The translations under genes and the position numbers were made by a program. Shown here one piece after another: positions 53,676 through 64,000 of a stretch of DNA of 64,000 nt (within the stretch, counting starts at the first letter, position 1; each line of letters opens with the position of its first letter). The notes under the pieces are model-generated. The model saw nothing but the letters and a program-made list of their open reading frames with translations. It ran no database searches and was not told the origin of the DNA. This DNA comes from Phytophthora sp. 'mugwort' (lineage: Eukaryota > Oomycota > Peronosporomycetes > Peronosporales > Peronosporaceae), in assembly GCA_033558025.1 (NCBI GenBank), contig JAUCEF010000010.1:2381001-2445000 (forward strand). Reading direction: 5' to 3'.

Positions 53676-53879
53676 CTCCCCCCTGACTTGAGTGTGTCCC
53701 GGCACCTTGAACATTGAAGTCGCCGAAGTTGAAGTTGGTAGCGCGCTACGTCGTTATAAGGAACAGTACCGTGAAACCTACAGTGAAGAGAAGTTCACTA
53801 GGCCGGTGACGAGGCGTAGATCCTTGAGCAGTGCTTGCCAGTGACTGATATGCTTGATGTCACGCTCTCGCTCCCACGT

Positions 53880-55060
53880 GTTCTCATGGTGAGGAAGACC
53901 GTGTCACTTGACCAGGTACTCGGGTTGACGGTTGAAGGTGCGTCTCTTGATCAGGGCTTCGACAACATGCAGCGGCTCATCGTCGTCATCGAAGATCACA
54001 GAAGTCGACTTGAGAACCACGCGTCCCTCGAAGCGGTCCGGGTTGCTGGTGTACACCTTGAGCTTGTCGATGTTGGAGCGTGGACTCAAGTGTTTGAGAT
54101 TGGCAGGCAGGTCCAGCAGCGTGACGTTGCCTTAAATTTCCAGGATGGGGTATGGGCCGATGAATCGCGGAATGAAACTTGCAAAAGCGCAGCGTCGTTT
54201 CCGCGGCCGCGTGCAAGATATTCAGGTCCTGTGTCGAGAGTAACGTGAGGTCTCCGACCTTGAACGGATTCTCGGCTCGGCGCTTGTCGTATAACTTCTT
54301 CTGGGCTGCTTGGGCATCCAAAAGATTCTTGCGTGCACGCTCAATCACTTCTTGGCGATGCTGCACAAAACGCGAGGCGTGCTCCACGCGAGACTGAACC
54401 ACAGTCGCTGCATCCACTCCAGTGTCCACCGGATTCTTGGGCTTCCTACCCATGTCGACGAAGAAGGGTGACAGTTTTGAGGAACTCGACACCAAGGTTG
54501 CATGGGCGTACTCAGTCATACATCGGCAAGTCGTTCCAGTCGTTTCCATGGGATTCCATAGTGCCGGGTGACGTTGTTGAAGGACAGCTTGGCGGTATCT
54601 TCTGCGGTCGCCGTGGTATGCGTCGGGATATAGGCTGGTCGTTTCGACACTTGTCGACCACAACCATGATCGCGTCGGAGCCGTCAGACACGGGCAAATG
54701 AGTGATGAAATCGGTCGAGACTACGTCCCAGCAAGCCACTGGCAGTGGAATCGGCTGAAGCTTTTCGGTCTTGCGCCCCGAACTCGACTTGTATCTCATG
54801 TACGACTCGCAACTCTGAACGTAGGCCTTGATGTCCAGGTCCATTTTTTCGGCCAGAAGTACCACTGTGCTGCAGCAAGTTGCGTTCGACGGATTCCTGG
54901 ATGCGCCATGATGGCAGCATCATGCGCGTTGTGAATCACATCGAATCGTAGCTTCCGGCTGTTCGGGACGCAAAGTCGACGTAAGTTGTCGTCACTCTTC
55001 AAGTAGACCAACCCCCGGATGACTTCATACTCTTCTGACGCGCTGCCTGACATCCACAGT
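53880..55060 (-). pseudogene. E3 integrase
   Basis: HNAHDAAIMAHPGIRRTQLA (zinc-binding H-x3-H) with CESYMRYKSSSGRK (second C changed to Y), then ACWDVVSTDFITHLPVSDGS with the first catalytic aspartate. DLPMYDWVRPCNLGVEFLKT-type and KLYDKRRAENPFKVGDLTLL blocks belong to the C terminus. Frames change at about 54660 and 54000. Confidence 0.7.
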
Positions 55061-55275
55061 TGCTTGAAGACTGGGTCTCGGCCGTATGCCTTCTGAAACG
55101 CCCTCTTCGTTTAGGTATCAGTCGAAGTGAGCTTATCACCATGCTGTCCGCCATCGATGCTGCGTGTAATCTCATACGCCGCTGAGCGGCGCCCACACCG
55201 TGTGATTCCGAGGCCGGCTGTTGACGGCGAGCATCACGGCTTGATCACGCGTCGATATCTTCCTGAGCGTCTCCG

Positions 55276-56910
55276 TTATCTCGGTCCTTCGAGAGGCTGC
55301 TTGACGAATGTCCATGCATGTCGGAGACGAAAGCCACGCCGTCCATAGCGACACCTTCGCTGCTTGGACTCGCGATCATCTTGTCCCCCCCCCGGACTTG
55401 AAGAAGACCCAGGCGGGCGCGATAAAGCGTCAGCGGCGACGTTCAGAGCACCTGGATGATGATGCAGGGTAAACTGGAAGGACCCGAAGAAGTCAAGCCA
55501 ACGACCAGTTGACCGGACAAGCGCGGATGTTGCAGAAACCACTTACACGCCGAGTTATCAGTGTATATTTCAAACGAGACTCCATGGAGGTAGTGCCGCC
55601 AACGTGTGAGGGCTTGCTTGATCGCAAACAATTCTTTCTCGTGTTCATGAGGGCCAAGCGTCTTGCTGAAAAAAAAGCCACCGGCAGATCATCGCCATCG
55701 TGCAGCTGAGAGAGAACTCCACCGATGCAAGCATGACTGGCGCCCGTTGTCACGATAAACAGCTTGTCAAAGTCAGGGAGCCGAAGTACTGGCGCGTGCT
55801 GGAGCGCGAGCTTAATGGCATTGAAAGCCTGGCGCTGCGGTTCATCCCACATCCAAGCCACATCCTTCTTGACCAATGCGCTCAGCAGCAGTACTAACGC
55901 CGCAAAACGGTGAATGAACCAACGAAAATAACCGGCGAGGCCTAAGAACCGCTGGAGGTCCTTGATATTGCTAGGCTCCTCCCACTCAGCGATGGCTCGG
56001 GTCTTGCGAGCAGCAACGTGTAAGCCGTCGACAGAGATCGTGTGGCCCGGAAAGTCAACTGAGCGTTGGCCGAAAGCACACTTGTCTGGACGGGCGTAGA
56101 GCTTGTTTTCACGAAGGACTTCACACACCTGGCGTAGATGCTTGACATGGTCAGCCATCGAGCGCGAGAAGATGCAGATGACACCAAACGACAAGTGGCT
56201 CAGCACCTTGCGCATCAGGCGCGTCCACGAGCCAGACATGCCGGCCAGGCCCATGGGGGCCACGTTCCAGTGATAGATCTCCTGGTTCGTCTTGAACGCC
56301 GTATACTGCTCGACGTAGGGGCCATGCGCATCTGATAGTAGCCGCTCACGAGGTCGAGATCGTAAACACAACGGCTCCTACCGTACGATTGAAGAGCTGC
56401 TCGATGTGTGGTAGTGGTATTTTGGCAACTTCATAGGTGGCGTTTACGAGCCGGTAGTCAATGACCCATCGAATCCGCATGTGCGAATATTGTTCGAATG
56501 CAGCCACTCCAGTCGGGATGGGAACTTGCCGGTAGTTGGATCCTTCTTGGGCACACGGAAGATGTTGGTTACCCATGGTGAATCTGACACTTCGATCCAG
56601 TTCTTCTTCAGAAGCTCTGCCACAAAAATGCCCAGTGCTTCTTGCTCGACCTTCGACAGACGGAAGGGAGCTCGGTTGCTAGGCTTCGCACCTGGATTTT
56701 TTGAAGACCACTTCGTGTTCCATCGATCGGCTCGGTGGTAAGGCTGGTGGCAGCTCGGCTGAAAAGACGTCCGCGCGCTCTTCGACCACTGCTTGAAGTT
56801 GAGGCGGAACAGTTTTCACCTTGGGCGATGTCTTGATCGTCACATGATACAGTTCTGCGTACTCTTCAGCCTTTAACTTCGTCGCAAACTGTGCTGCCGA
56901 AGTATACATA
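55276..56910 (-). pseudogene. E3 reverse transcriptase and RNase H
   Basis: RWVIDYRLVNATYEVAKIPL opens the palm. QYTAFKTNQEIYHWNVAPMG, LRENKLYARPDKCAFGQRSV, WEEPSNIKDLQRFLGLAGYF and DKLFIVTTGASHACIGGVLS follow, with QFTLHHHPGALNVAADALSR at the end. Where Y-x-D-D should stand the frame reads LSFGVICIFSRSMADH: the two catalytic aspartates are missing, so the enzyme is dead even where the frame is open (55493-56371). Confidence 0.85.
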
Positions 56911-57324
56911 GCGAGGTGTCCGCATCATCATCGTCCTCCTTGTCTAAGGCTCGCGGTAATGGCTGACAGCCTAGGGTCGCAATGGAGCTTGGACCCAATG
57001 GCATGTGAAAGTACCCTGCCTCGACGCGACCGTCAAGCTGCTGGAGCAAGTTTGAGGGTAGTGGATGCTGAAGAAAGTCAGCCGTCGCGTCCACCACAGC
57101 CACTGTTGAAGCTGCTACCTCGAGGCTGTCATTCACCGAGCGGTAATCGTGCACGAGACGCGGTCTTGGGAATCGCATCACCCCGGTTTGCCAGTTGTTG
57201 ATCGGGTTGAACTGCACTAGCCAAGGGTGGCCGAAAATCACGTCTTAGTTCGCCGATACCCCCACTCAATGAGCGAGACATCATTGAAGTCCCTGCCTTC
57301 AAAGCTCAATGTCTCACAACAGCG

Positions 57325-58616
57325 TTATGCGGTGCGGACAGGTGTTGCAGTACCGTCAAAGCGTTCTGCAGTCACTTCGGCCGCAGCAACGTAATGTTGA
57401 ACGAGACCAGGACGCACTATAGTTCGTTCCGCGCCGCTGTCGATCAAGACACGCACCGCCTGACCGTTCATCACCCCTTTAAAGCGCAACAGCTCACGTT
57501 TCAACGGTGCCCCGGCGTCAACGGACACCATGTTGAGTTGTAATCTATCGATGACCTCGACGTGGTCGTCACTGTCGTCAACAAAGTCGTCATCTGAGAC
57601 GTCTTCGTCGTCGACAACGCGGCGGAACGAGCTCTGGTTAGCCCTGAATGAGTTGCGCCCGCGCTAAGGCCGGGATGGACCTCGAGAGTTGTTGCGAGCC
57701 TGACGCTTGCGGCAGTCAGCTAGGCGGTGACCAGGCTCCTTACAGTAGAGACACAGATTACGCCGCATGCACGCTTCACGCGAGATGATGCGAGCATTGC
57801 CGATCTCCATTGGCGTTGGTTGTTCTTCCATGCGCTGTCTTGGTTGCGGATAGGAACAACGCTACGACGACTGGTGTCCTGCTCTGCCATGCTGCCGCGA
57901 AGAGACACAATGCGTGCGATCGTACATCAACGCGAACGAGATGGCGTCCGTTGTGGTCCGGAACTGTCTCAATTTCACGTCTTGCTTGATGTCTGTCAGC
58001 AGGCCCTTCTGAGAGTGCACCACCTTGTCGATATCAGACATGTCTTTTACCTTGCAGATGATGCCTCTGAGAGCCGCGACATAGTCCTCGAGACACGCGA
58101 AGTTCTTCTGGCGCAGTCGAAGCAGCTGGTCGCGTAGGTGTTCGTGGCGATCCGGTGCTGTGAACTCGCTGGTCAGCAGCTCCTCGAACTGCGTTACTGA
58201 GTGCAAGAAGTGTCCATCATGCGAGACGTACTCGCGATACCACGCCGCCGGGGGCCCCTTCGGATTTGCCACTAAGAGAGAAAGCGGCCGTTATTGAGGC
58301 GCCTCCGACCCGTACTTGACGTTCTTGGACTCGAAGTAGAGCTTGGCGCTGAACATGTAGTCATCGACGTCATCTTCCTTGGTCCCGGAAAACCTGGGCA
58401 TGGTGATGCCTCCAGCTCGATATTCACGCGCGTCGAGGGCCGAAGACTCGCTTGACTGCTGTTGTTGTTGCTGCGGGGCTGGCGCTTGTTGCTGCTGCTG
58501 CAAAGTTTGCCATCTGTCGTTGGAGCTCGGCAGTTTGTGCCATAAACTGTTGTTGCTCACGCATCATTGCTGCGAGCGAGGCGAACATTTGTTGCACGTT
58601 GTCTGCATGCTGCATT
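57325..58616 (-). pseudogene. E3 gag and protease
   Basis: The N-terminal part has glutamine runs (QQQQQAPAPQQQQQQ) and YRAGGITMPRFSGTKEDDVD. The gag core reads AAWYREYVSHDGHFLHSVTQ and LLRLRQKNFACLEDYVAALR. A zinc knuckle CLYCKEPGHRLADC (about 57755-57714) is complete. The protease active site is VRVLIDSGAERTIVRPGLVQ (57460-57400). A stop near 58273, a register change near 57860 and a stop near 57664 break it. Confidence 0.8.
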
Positions 58617-59163
58617 TCATAGTTGCGCCTTCGCTAGCACGTCGTCACTAGATGGCTGGGGCGCGCAAGCTCCTCAGCCAAATCAATTAAAACGAGAACG
58701 AAGTCGCAGGCACTCACTGGAGCGATGCTTCCGGCAAAACATAAGAAACCCAAAAGCCGACGCTGTACCTTTCCCTGGTACCCCCCCCCCCCCCCCCGAA
58801 ACCCTATTTCTCCTAAACGCCCCTGGCGACGCCAAGTAGGAAGACCGGGTGCGGGATACCTGGTACTCCCAGTGAGAGCAAACGCCGACTGAATATAAGT
58901 CGGCGAAAGCATGCGAGGAAGAGTTATGAGATTGGCCTCAATGAAACAATAGGTTGTCTACAGGTAGTGACGTGCGACAATGCGTGGCTGGACTTCTCCC
59001 CCAGAAAAGAAAAGAGGGCGCAGCGAAAATGAAGGTCGACGGTGACGATGGAGCTGGGATTGACGGACGTGGAGCGCGTGACCGCGTCGGGCTAGATGAA
59101 CTGGAGAAGGACGGCATGCACACCGGTGGATCTGAGTGCACAACGGCGACGCGGGACGGACTT

Positions 59164-59213
59164 GGTACTGGAACGGGAACGGGAACTGGAACGGGAACTG
59201 GAACTGGGTTGAG
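59164..59213 (+). repeat. Hexamer minisatellite in the E3 leader
   Basis: Alternating ggaacg/ggaact units (about eight) between the E3 5' LTR and gag. Confidence 0.8.
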
Positions 59214-59252
59214 GCCGGAGAAGCGTGCGCTGGACCAACAAGTGCTACCAAG

Positions 59253-59513
59253 TGTAAGGTTGTGGGTTGGGCTTGTTGCTTTGCGGGTAAGCTGGAAACT
59301 GAATTGATATTATCGGTGTGTATGTGCTATCCGCCAACCCGAGGGCACCCTAGTAGTGCTTCTGGACATGCAGTAGTTGGTAGCAGTTGGCTGTGGGGCG
59401 CCGTAACTGTTGCTTGCGCAACCTAGATGAGTATGCAGGCGCCGACTTGACTCTCTGCGCGTGGACTCGACTAATGATGTTATGGTCTGCTCTTGTGCGC
59501 GCAGATCATTACA
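59253..59513 (-). repeat. E3 5' LTR
   Basis: 261 bases, TGTAAGGTTG...GATCATTACA on the plus strand, followed by the target duplication GGTAT. Confidence 0.95.
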
Positions 59514-59518
59514 GGTAT

Positions 59519-60159
59519 TGTCAAAGAGAATTGATGATATGCTTGTCACAATACTTGCAAGCATTCTCGGAGGAACCTTTTTAACGTGACATGATGTGCA
59601 CGATGTATTGGGCTCATTATCCTCCGCTATTTTGTATTAACCCAAAACGTACCGTATGTGGTATGCGTATCAAGTAAAATTATACACATACCAAATAGGT
59701 TTGGGTCGGTGTTTACACGTATACATCCCAAATACGTTTTTTGTATAATTTGAAATTTTCATATGTTGTGTCTCTGGGCTTCACTTGGCAAAAATGAAAG
59801 TGGGAACTTGTTGAGCATTACATTCTCGTCGGCCTCTACCACTGTAGCCTAGTCCTAGGTCTTTCTCTAGGTCTTTCGACTCAAACTCTTTTGTACGTGG
59901 CCACGGAAGCAACCCCCCCCCCCCCCCCCCCAGAAACAGCACGATCACTACAATATATTCCTCGTAAATGTCGAAGAACACGGTTCTGCGTGGTACATCG
60001 GCGCTAACGAACCGCACAAACGGTCCGCTCTGAACCGCGGGTGCGCGTATCCTATTGGGTGGCGAGCAGCGAAGCAAGTAGGACAACGAAGACCAGGAGG
60101 ACAAAGAATACAACAGAGAGTAGCTTAGGAGGATTATGTGTGACGGGGCAAAAAAAACC
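59519..60159. other. Intergenic, no gene recognised
   Basis: AT-rich DNA. An imperfect inverted repeat joins about 59670-59705 (aagtaaaattatacacat) to about 59725-59758 (acgttttttgtataattt). A C-run lies at 59912-59930. The right part may be LTR flank of E2. Confidence 0.4.
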
Positions 60160-60465
60160 TTGTGCATATGAAGTGTGACTTCCAGAGAGTATACTAACTG
60201 TCAGTGAACGGCAGCTCACAAGTCCTTGGTTTGTGGGGACTGTTACCAAATTAGGTAGATATAAGACTGATATATTATCCTTAATGCGTCTACATACAAA
60301 CTGTAAGTCACCTATAAAGTATCCTGGATGTTATCCTATTGGGTATTTTTACCAGATATGTGGTACTCATCCGTGACGTCTTAGTGATGTTGGCTACATC
60401 ACTAGTGGTGTTTTGGTACGTCACTCCGAAGAGTGACTTTGCACTCTTCATGTAATCCCGTTACA
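60160..60465 (-). repeat. E2 3' LTR
   Basis: The minus strand begins TGTAACGGGATTACAT and aligns with 13731-14060. It is preceded by the polypurine tract, which fixes the orientation. The left end is approximate. Confidence 0.8.
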
Positions 60466-60737
60466 TCCTCCCCCCACTTGGGTTCGGTTACCGACCATCC
60501 AAGACGAGTGAATGGAAGTCGCCGCCTTACACTCTCCAATTCGAAAACAAAAATACATCGACTTCGCTTCGGTTAGTTTCGGCAGTTGGCAGATTTCCGC
60601 TCGAGCCCCGAGCACTTCCGCGTGCTCTCTTCTTCTCGACCCCCAAGTCGGCCTTAAGCCTGACCAAGCCTCGGTCAGGAAGGGGTGCGCAAGCGCCTGC
60701 TGAGCCTGTTGCTTCTAAGCAGCAGGCTAAGAGCTCT

Positions 60738-62420
60738 ATGTCGTCTTGCAAAAGCTCTGCTTCTAAGGGATCCGCCGAGCTGGCATCCAAGGTGACTCCC
60801 AGACCGCCCGATCCGCCTGCGGAGGATCATGAGGTTCTCGTTGACTATGAGGAGGGATCGGACAAGTCTCCCATGTTCTCGGGCGGCAATGACCTCCGGG
60901 ACCAGCTCATCAAGGGGTCGGATGGTGACCCGAGCCAGTCCGATTCGCTTGGGTCTCGTACCCCGCTGCCTATCTATCATGGCGACGATGGCGATAGCAC
61001 TAAGACGCTCGCTGAGGCGTCTGCCCGCGTCAATGTTGTGAAGGCAGCAGCAGCCTTGGAGGTAAGCGGTAAGAGACGGGCTTCTTCCCGGTCTCCACTC
61101 CGAGAAGGGTAGACCAGCAGTTATACTGAGATTGGACTCTTTAGCTCTTCTTCCGATGGGGAGGAAGAGGGTCAAGTGGGTCAAGAGATCTCTGACGATC
61201 TCGAAGGGCAGCAGTCGGAATAACAGGCTGCTCGTCAAAAGAGATTGCGTGTTCCAGCGACCTAGTCGCCTGTCAAGAAGTACGCTTCACCTCTCCGTTG
61301 GGGACCGCCCTACGCTCCTGGGTACTTCCGTCCTGAGGCGTCCTACGGAGCTGATGCCTACATGGATCATCTCCACCCGCCTCGCGTTGCCTCTCGGCGG
61401 ACGCTCTTCTAGGGGCGCGTATGAACGCAACCTGGTAGCCAAGCAGTCCCTGTTCCAACAGCATCTGAGTGCTGCAAGGGGCGTGTTCCTAGCATCGCAC
61501 CATATCCCTCTCAAAGAGTTCACCAGCCTGCGAAAGAAGCCAGAGCTCATGAGGTAGGCAAAACGGCAGTTCTCTCGAGAACTGCAGAAGCATCCTGCTT
61601 CTGCTGCTCATGATGAGCGTGGGTATGGTCTTAGCTCTACGACTACACCCCGTTCGGGCAAGGAAGCCCGAACTACTTACGAAACCGTCGCCGACTCTGT
61701 TCCCAGATCACGTCGGCTCCCAGGGACTCTCAGCCTGAATACCCCTTCCACTTCACGCAGAGCTGGCGCTTCCCGTGAATGCGCCGCTCCTGGAGCATAC
61801 GCTCCACGAGTAGTGAGTATCCTCATTACGGTCGAGGAGAGACCGCGGGGCCCCTACGGTCCGACTCAGGATCGGGTGTGACGCCTTCGGCTCCACCTCG
61901 AGCCGTTGAGGACTTCGCTCTTAGTCGGTGAGTCCTTGCGCTGGAGATTGTGCTTGGCATCGGTGAGGGCGGGTGCAGCCGCCTAGGCCGGGAACGGTGG
62001 GATCCTTTGGTCGGGCCATGAGACTTGTGTCGTCTGACAAGCGACTTGTCGGTACTTGAAGGTCGGGCCGACCGTCAGACTTTTGACGTGGACAAGGACT
62101 TCCGACGTCTGAGTGTCCTTTGGACGTCCGTGAACCGTGCCTAGCGGGAGATGCAAATCTTCGAGACATCTTGTGGTATTTACCCCAGACGGGAGCGACG
62201 CTTGCGTACTCCCAGCCCGTACCGCTATGGCTCGTACTCGTCGTATGCAGCCGGGGTTCATTCGTATGAACCGCTTCCGCGGTAACGCAAGGGACCTGGG
62301 CTTCTAGCCCTTGGTCCCTTTCAGGCGAACTAGACGCACCCTCGTTTCCAGGAGCTGGCCTCGCTTCCGCGTGCGGAACCTGCGGGGCTGCCGGCCCTGC
62401 GGCGCATGGTACCACCAAAT
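60738..62420 (+). pseudogene. Antisense gene-like frame in the 3' region of E2
   Basis: On the strand opposite pol one register (from ATG 60738) runs MSSCKSSASKGSAELASK, EDHEVLVDYEEGSDKSPMFS and GNDLRDQLIKGSDGDPSQSD with in-frame stops only at 61110, 61221 and 61263. It then reads YAPGYFRPEASYGADAYMDH. A one-base insertion near 61376 moves it to the register with YERNLVAKQSLFQQHLSAAR and SHHIPLKEFTSLRKKPELMR. From about 61880 it is back in the first register with DLSVLEGRADRQTFDVDKDF and PYRYGSYSSYAAGVHSYEPL. The same blocks occur in the same order antisense in E1. The predicted protein is acidic and serine-rich at the N terminus, helical in the middle, and Tyr/Gly-rich at the C terminus. No known domain is recognised. 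It overlaps the E2 chromodomain on the other strand. Confidence 0.55.
61690..61830 (-). pseudogene. E2 chromodomain
   Basis: The minus strand reads MLQERRIHGKRQLCVKWKGY, S-G, a stop, ESLGADVIWEQSRRRF, a chromodomain with the V-K-W-x-G-Y core. It is the counterpart of 19737-19890 in E1. Confidence 0.65.
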
Positions 62421-64000
62421 GTGAGGTTCATGAGGATATATGCTAGTCATGTACGGTAGTAGATAATGCGTAGCTAATGCCGATCTAAACTGATGTAAAA
62501 GTCCTAATGTAAGTTACACATTCTAGTGAATCTGACATAAAAACAGATTAAAATACCACCCGGTATTTTATCATTGAATACTTAGTTCAAGTCACTTCAG
62601 TATAATTTCTGAAGTATAGTCAGAGCAAGTATAATGCGATATTCAAGCGCACTGATTGGTCGTAACCCTAGACGGAGGTCACACACGCGAGCGAAGCGAG
62701 TATGCCGGCGTTTTGCAGACCGTGGGCGACGCACGCGGGCGTAAACCAGGCCAAGCCCCTGTTCCAACGTCAAGCGAAGGCGCAGCCGTAGCGCGATTAG
62801 GGTTATGTCACAAGCGAGCCTGCGAGCCGCCAGGGTTATTAGGACTGCGCGGAGCGCATAGCCCTCTTTCGTCGTTTTATGCGAGGTCGGATATTTTATG
62901 GTATGGTAACTGTTTAATTCACCCGGCTAATTAGTCCTAAAGGGATCTCCGTAATATACCGGACGTTTTTTTAGGACAATTAGAACACTTTTAGGTACAT
63001 TTTTAGGTTTGTATTAACCAGCACCTCATATATAGGTCGATTTTTGTCTTTGGCGCAATCTCATTGGTCGTGTTACGCATATCGACGGTAGATATGGCCT
63101 GTACGATAGTTATGGCATATACCACTCTTGTCAAATCTTCCTGGCCGTTCACTGTGGAAATTATTGTAGCCAATCACAGATGACTATAAACGAATGGATT
63201 TCCGATCTGGTATTTTGCCATCATTTTTGCGATGTGAGTGTGGCATTAGCGGTGTCCTCAACCGGAGACGACTCGTGTATGTGCTGTATGCAAAGATGCA
63301 CCCCATCACAGTTGACCCTTAGTAATTGTAGGCGTTAAAGATGTCTGTTTTTGATCTGCATTGCTATTTGAGTGTGCTGAGGCTGCAAATGGTAAGAGTT
63401 GGGGGTTCGTAATTGTTTTAACTCCAAGTTTCTAACTGCAAATTGACATTTCTTTTGGTGCATGTTTATCTTTTTCATTTCCAAGGCAGTACCGGGCGGA
63501 ATATTTAAAAAAAAAAAAGTAAGCTGCCAAATGTCCCTATGGTACGATATTACTGTGAAAGAAAACTGAAATTTACTTGTATTGTGTACTAGTGGATGAA
63601 CCCATTTGGCACCGCGTGCAAATTGTTTTATTAGTAGGTATCGAATCTACTAATAAAATAGTTTGTAAAGGACTTTAAACAAGCTCTAACATTCCTGGAC
63701 ACGAACGAAGGTGGGTTTTTTACCCCTAATGTTCTGGTATGAAAACAACCGTTTTCTTCTGAGCATAAATGTATACTTGCCGGTGTTTGGCACGGTCTAA
63801 TTTTTGCAGAAACAATAGAAGTATTTTCTCTGATTTACGTTTACTACACCCTCTAATATGGCTTCCAACTGAAAATCTGACTCAAATCCCGACCAATATA
63901 ATGTCTCGCATGCCTTTCTATCCAATAGTGAGGGGGCTAGAAACAGCTATAGACGCGTTCGTAGAGAAATAATATCTCTAGACGCTCGTTATCTTACAAT
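62421..64000. other. Non-coding tail of the window
   Basis: No gene recognised. It contains a CpG-rich patch with gcgagcgaagcgag-type words (62670-62870), AT-rich DNA beyond 62880, and the hairpin at 63626-63658. Confidence 0.5.
63626..63658. repeat. 12-bp perfect hairpin with 9-base loop
   Basis: TTTTATTAGTAG and CTACTAATAAAA flank gtatcgaat; weaker pairing extends outward (caaa with tttg). Confidence 0.8.

Larger units (their letters stand above)
53412..59513 (-). mobile_element. Gypsy LTR retrotransposon, complete ends, inactive (E3)
   Basis: Two LTRs in direct orientation, each TG...CA, bound gag, protease, reverse transcriptase, RNase H and integrase on the minus strand. Exact 5-base target duplications GGTAT flank it (53407-53411 and 59514-59518). 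A polypurine tract AGTCAGGGGGGAG lies against the left (3') LTR at 53676-53690, and TTGGTAGCACTTG next to the right (5') LTR is a plausible primer site. The hand count of LTR differences is about 25 substitutions in 261 bases, so the insertion is old. It landed about 180 bases downstream of the metalloprotease stop. Confidence 0.95.
60160..62420 (-). mobile_element. 3' part of a chromodomain Gypsy element related to E1 (E2)
   Basis: Minus-strand order from 62420: integrase C terminus, chromodomain, 3' region, polypurine tract AAGTGGGGGGAGGA (60466-60479), 3' LTR. The 3' region and LTR align with E1. Similarity to E1 begins abruptly at about 62420 (the GGTAC of the integrase C terminus), so everything 5' of that is missing. 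Confidence 0.8.

Noticed and set aside
58778..58798. Long C-run (also at 7794, 55385 and 59912) as a regulatory element.
   Set aside because: Simple homopolymer tracts common in repeat-rich DNA and prone to assembly error; no pattern links them.
60675..61238. Minus-strand frame of 187 codons in the E2 3' region.
   Set aside because: It is in the sense direction of E2 but basic, leucine/arginine-rich and unlike any pol domain; the opposite strand has the more protein-like composition and is shared with E1.
1..64000. CRISPR arrays, bacterial operons, phage genes or rRNA.
   Set aside because: No spaced identical repeats, ribosome-binding sites, phage proteins or rRNA signatures were seen; introns and retroelements show a eukaryote.

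Overview
The window looks like an oomycete nuclear genome, most likely Phytophthora or a close downy-mildew relative. It shows oomycete-type initiator promoters (GCTCA...CAATTT just upstream of start codons), short GT-AG introns, an oomycete-type leucine-rich-repeat family, and a dense layer of Gypsy, Copia, LINE, SINE, hAT, pogo-like and PIF/Harbinger remains. These calls rest on reading motifs by eye; no database search was possible.

Layout. 1-4.4 kb: a bZIP-like gene with a decayed duplicate in front of it, a broken LRR gene interrupted by a fold-back palindrome, and a small type II membrane protein. 4.9-9.2 kb: two hAT relics in opposite orientation and a pogo/DDE_1 relic. 9.3-13.7 kb: a badly eroded Copia element on the minus strand. 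13.7-20.5 kb: a Gypsy element with a chromodomain (here E1), 5' LTR present and 3' end lost. 22.1-27.8 kb: the best preserved genes, two tandem MICAL-like flavin monooxygenases that share an almost identical 839-bp tract. 29.5-36.4 kb: a tRNA-like SINE head and a two-ORF LINE on the minus strand. 37.6-45.1 kb: several PIF/Harbinger relics plus a zinc-finger/Myb-like repeat gene. 45.1-48.7 kb: a second Copia element. 49.7 kb: a small secreted cysteine-containing protein. 52.3-53.2 kb: a secreted zinc metalloprotease. 53.4-59.5 kb: a structurally complete but inactive Gypsy element (E3) with both LTRs and a 5-bp target duplication GGTAT. 60.2-62.4 kb: the 3' part of a relative of E1 (E2) on the minus strand. 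62.4-64 kb: no gene seen.

Most of the window is a transposon graveyard in which five or six host genes survive: bZIP-like, type II membrane protein, MICAL-like 1 and 2, the small secreted protein and the metalloprotease. The secreted pair lies within 3.5 kb, as is common for secreted-protein genes in gene-sparse, repeat-rich oomycete DNA.

The least expected feature is in E1 and E2. Between pol and the 3' LTR, and running antisense to pol and its chromodomain, both copies carry the same long acidic reading frame. The frame can be aligned between the copies even though each has its own indels, as expected for a once-coding antisense gene carried by this Gypsy lineage.
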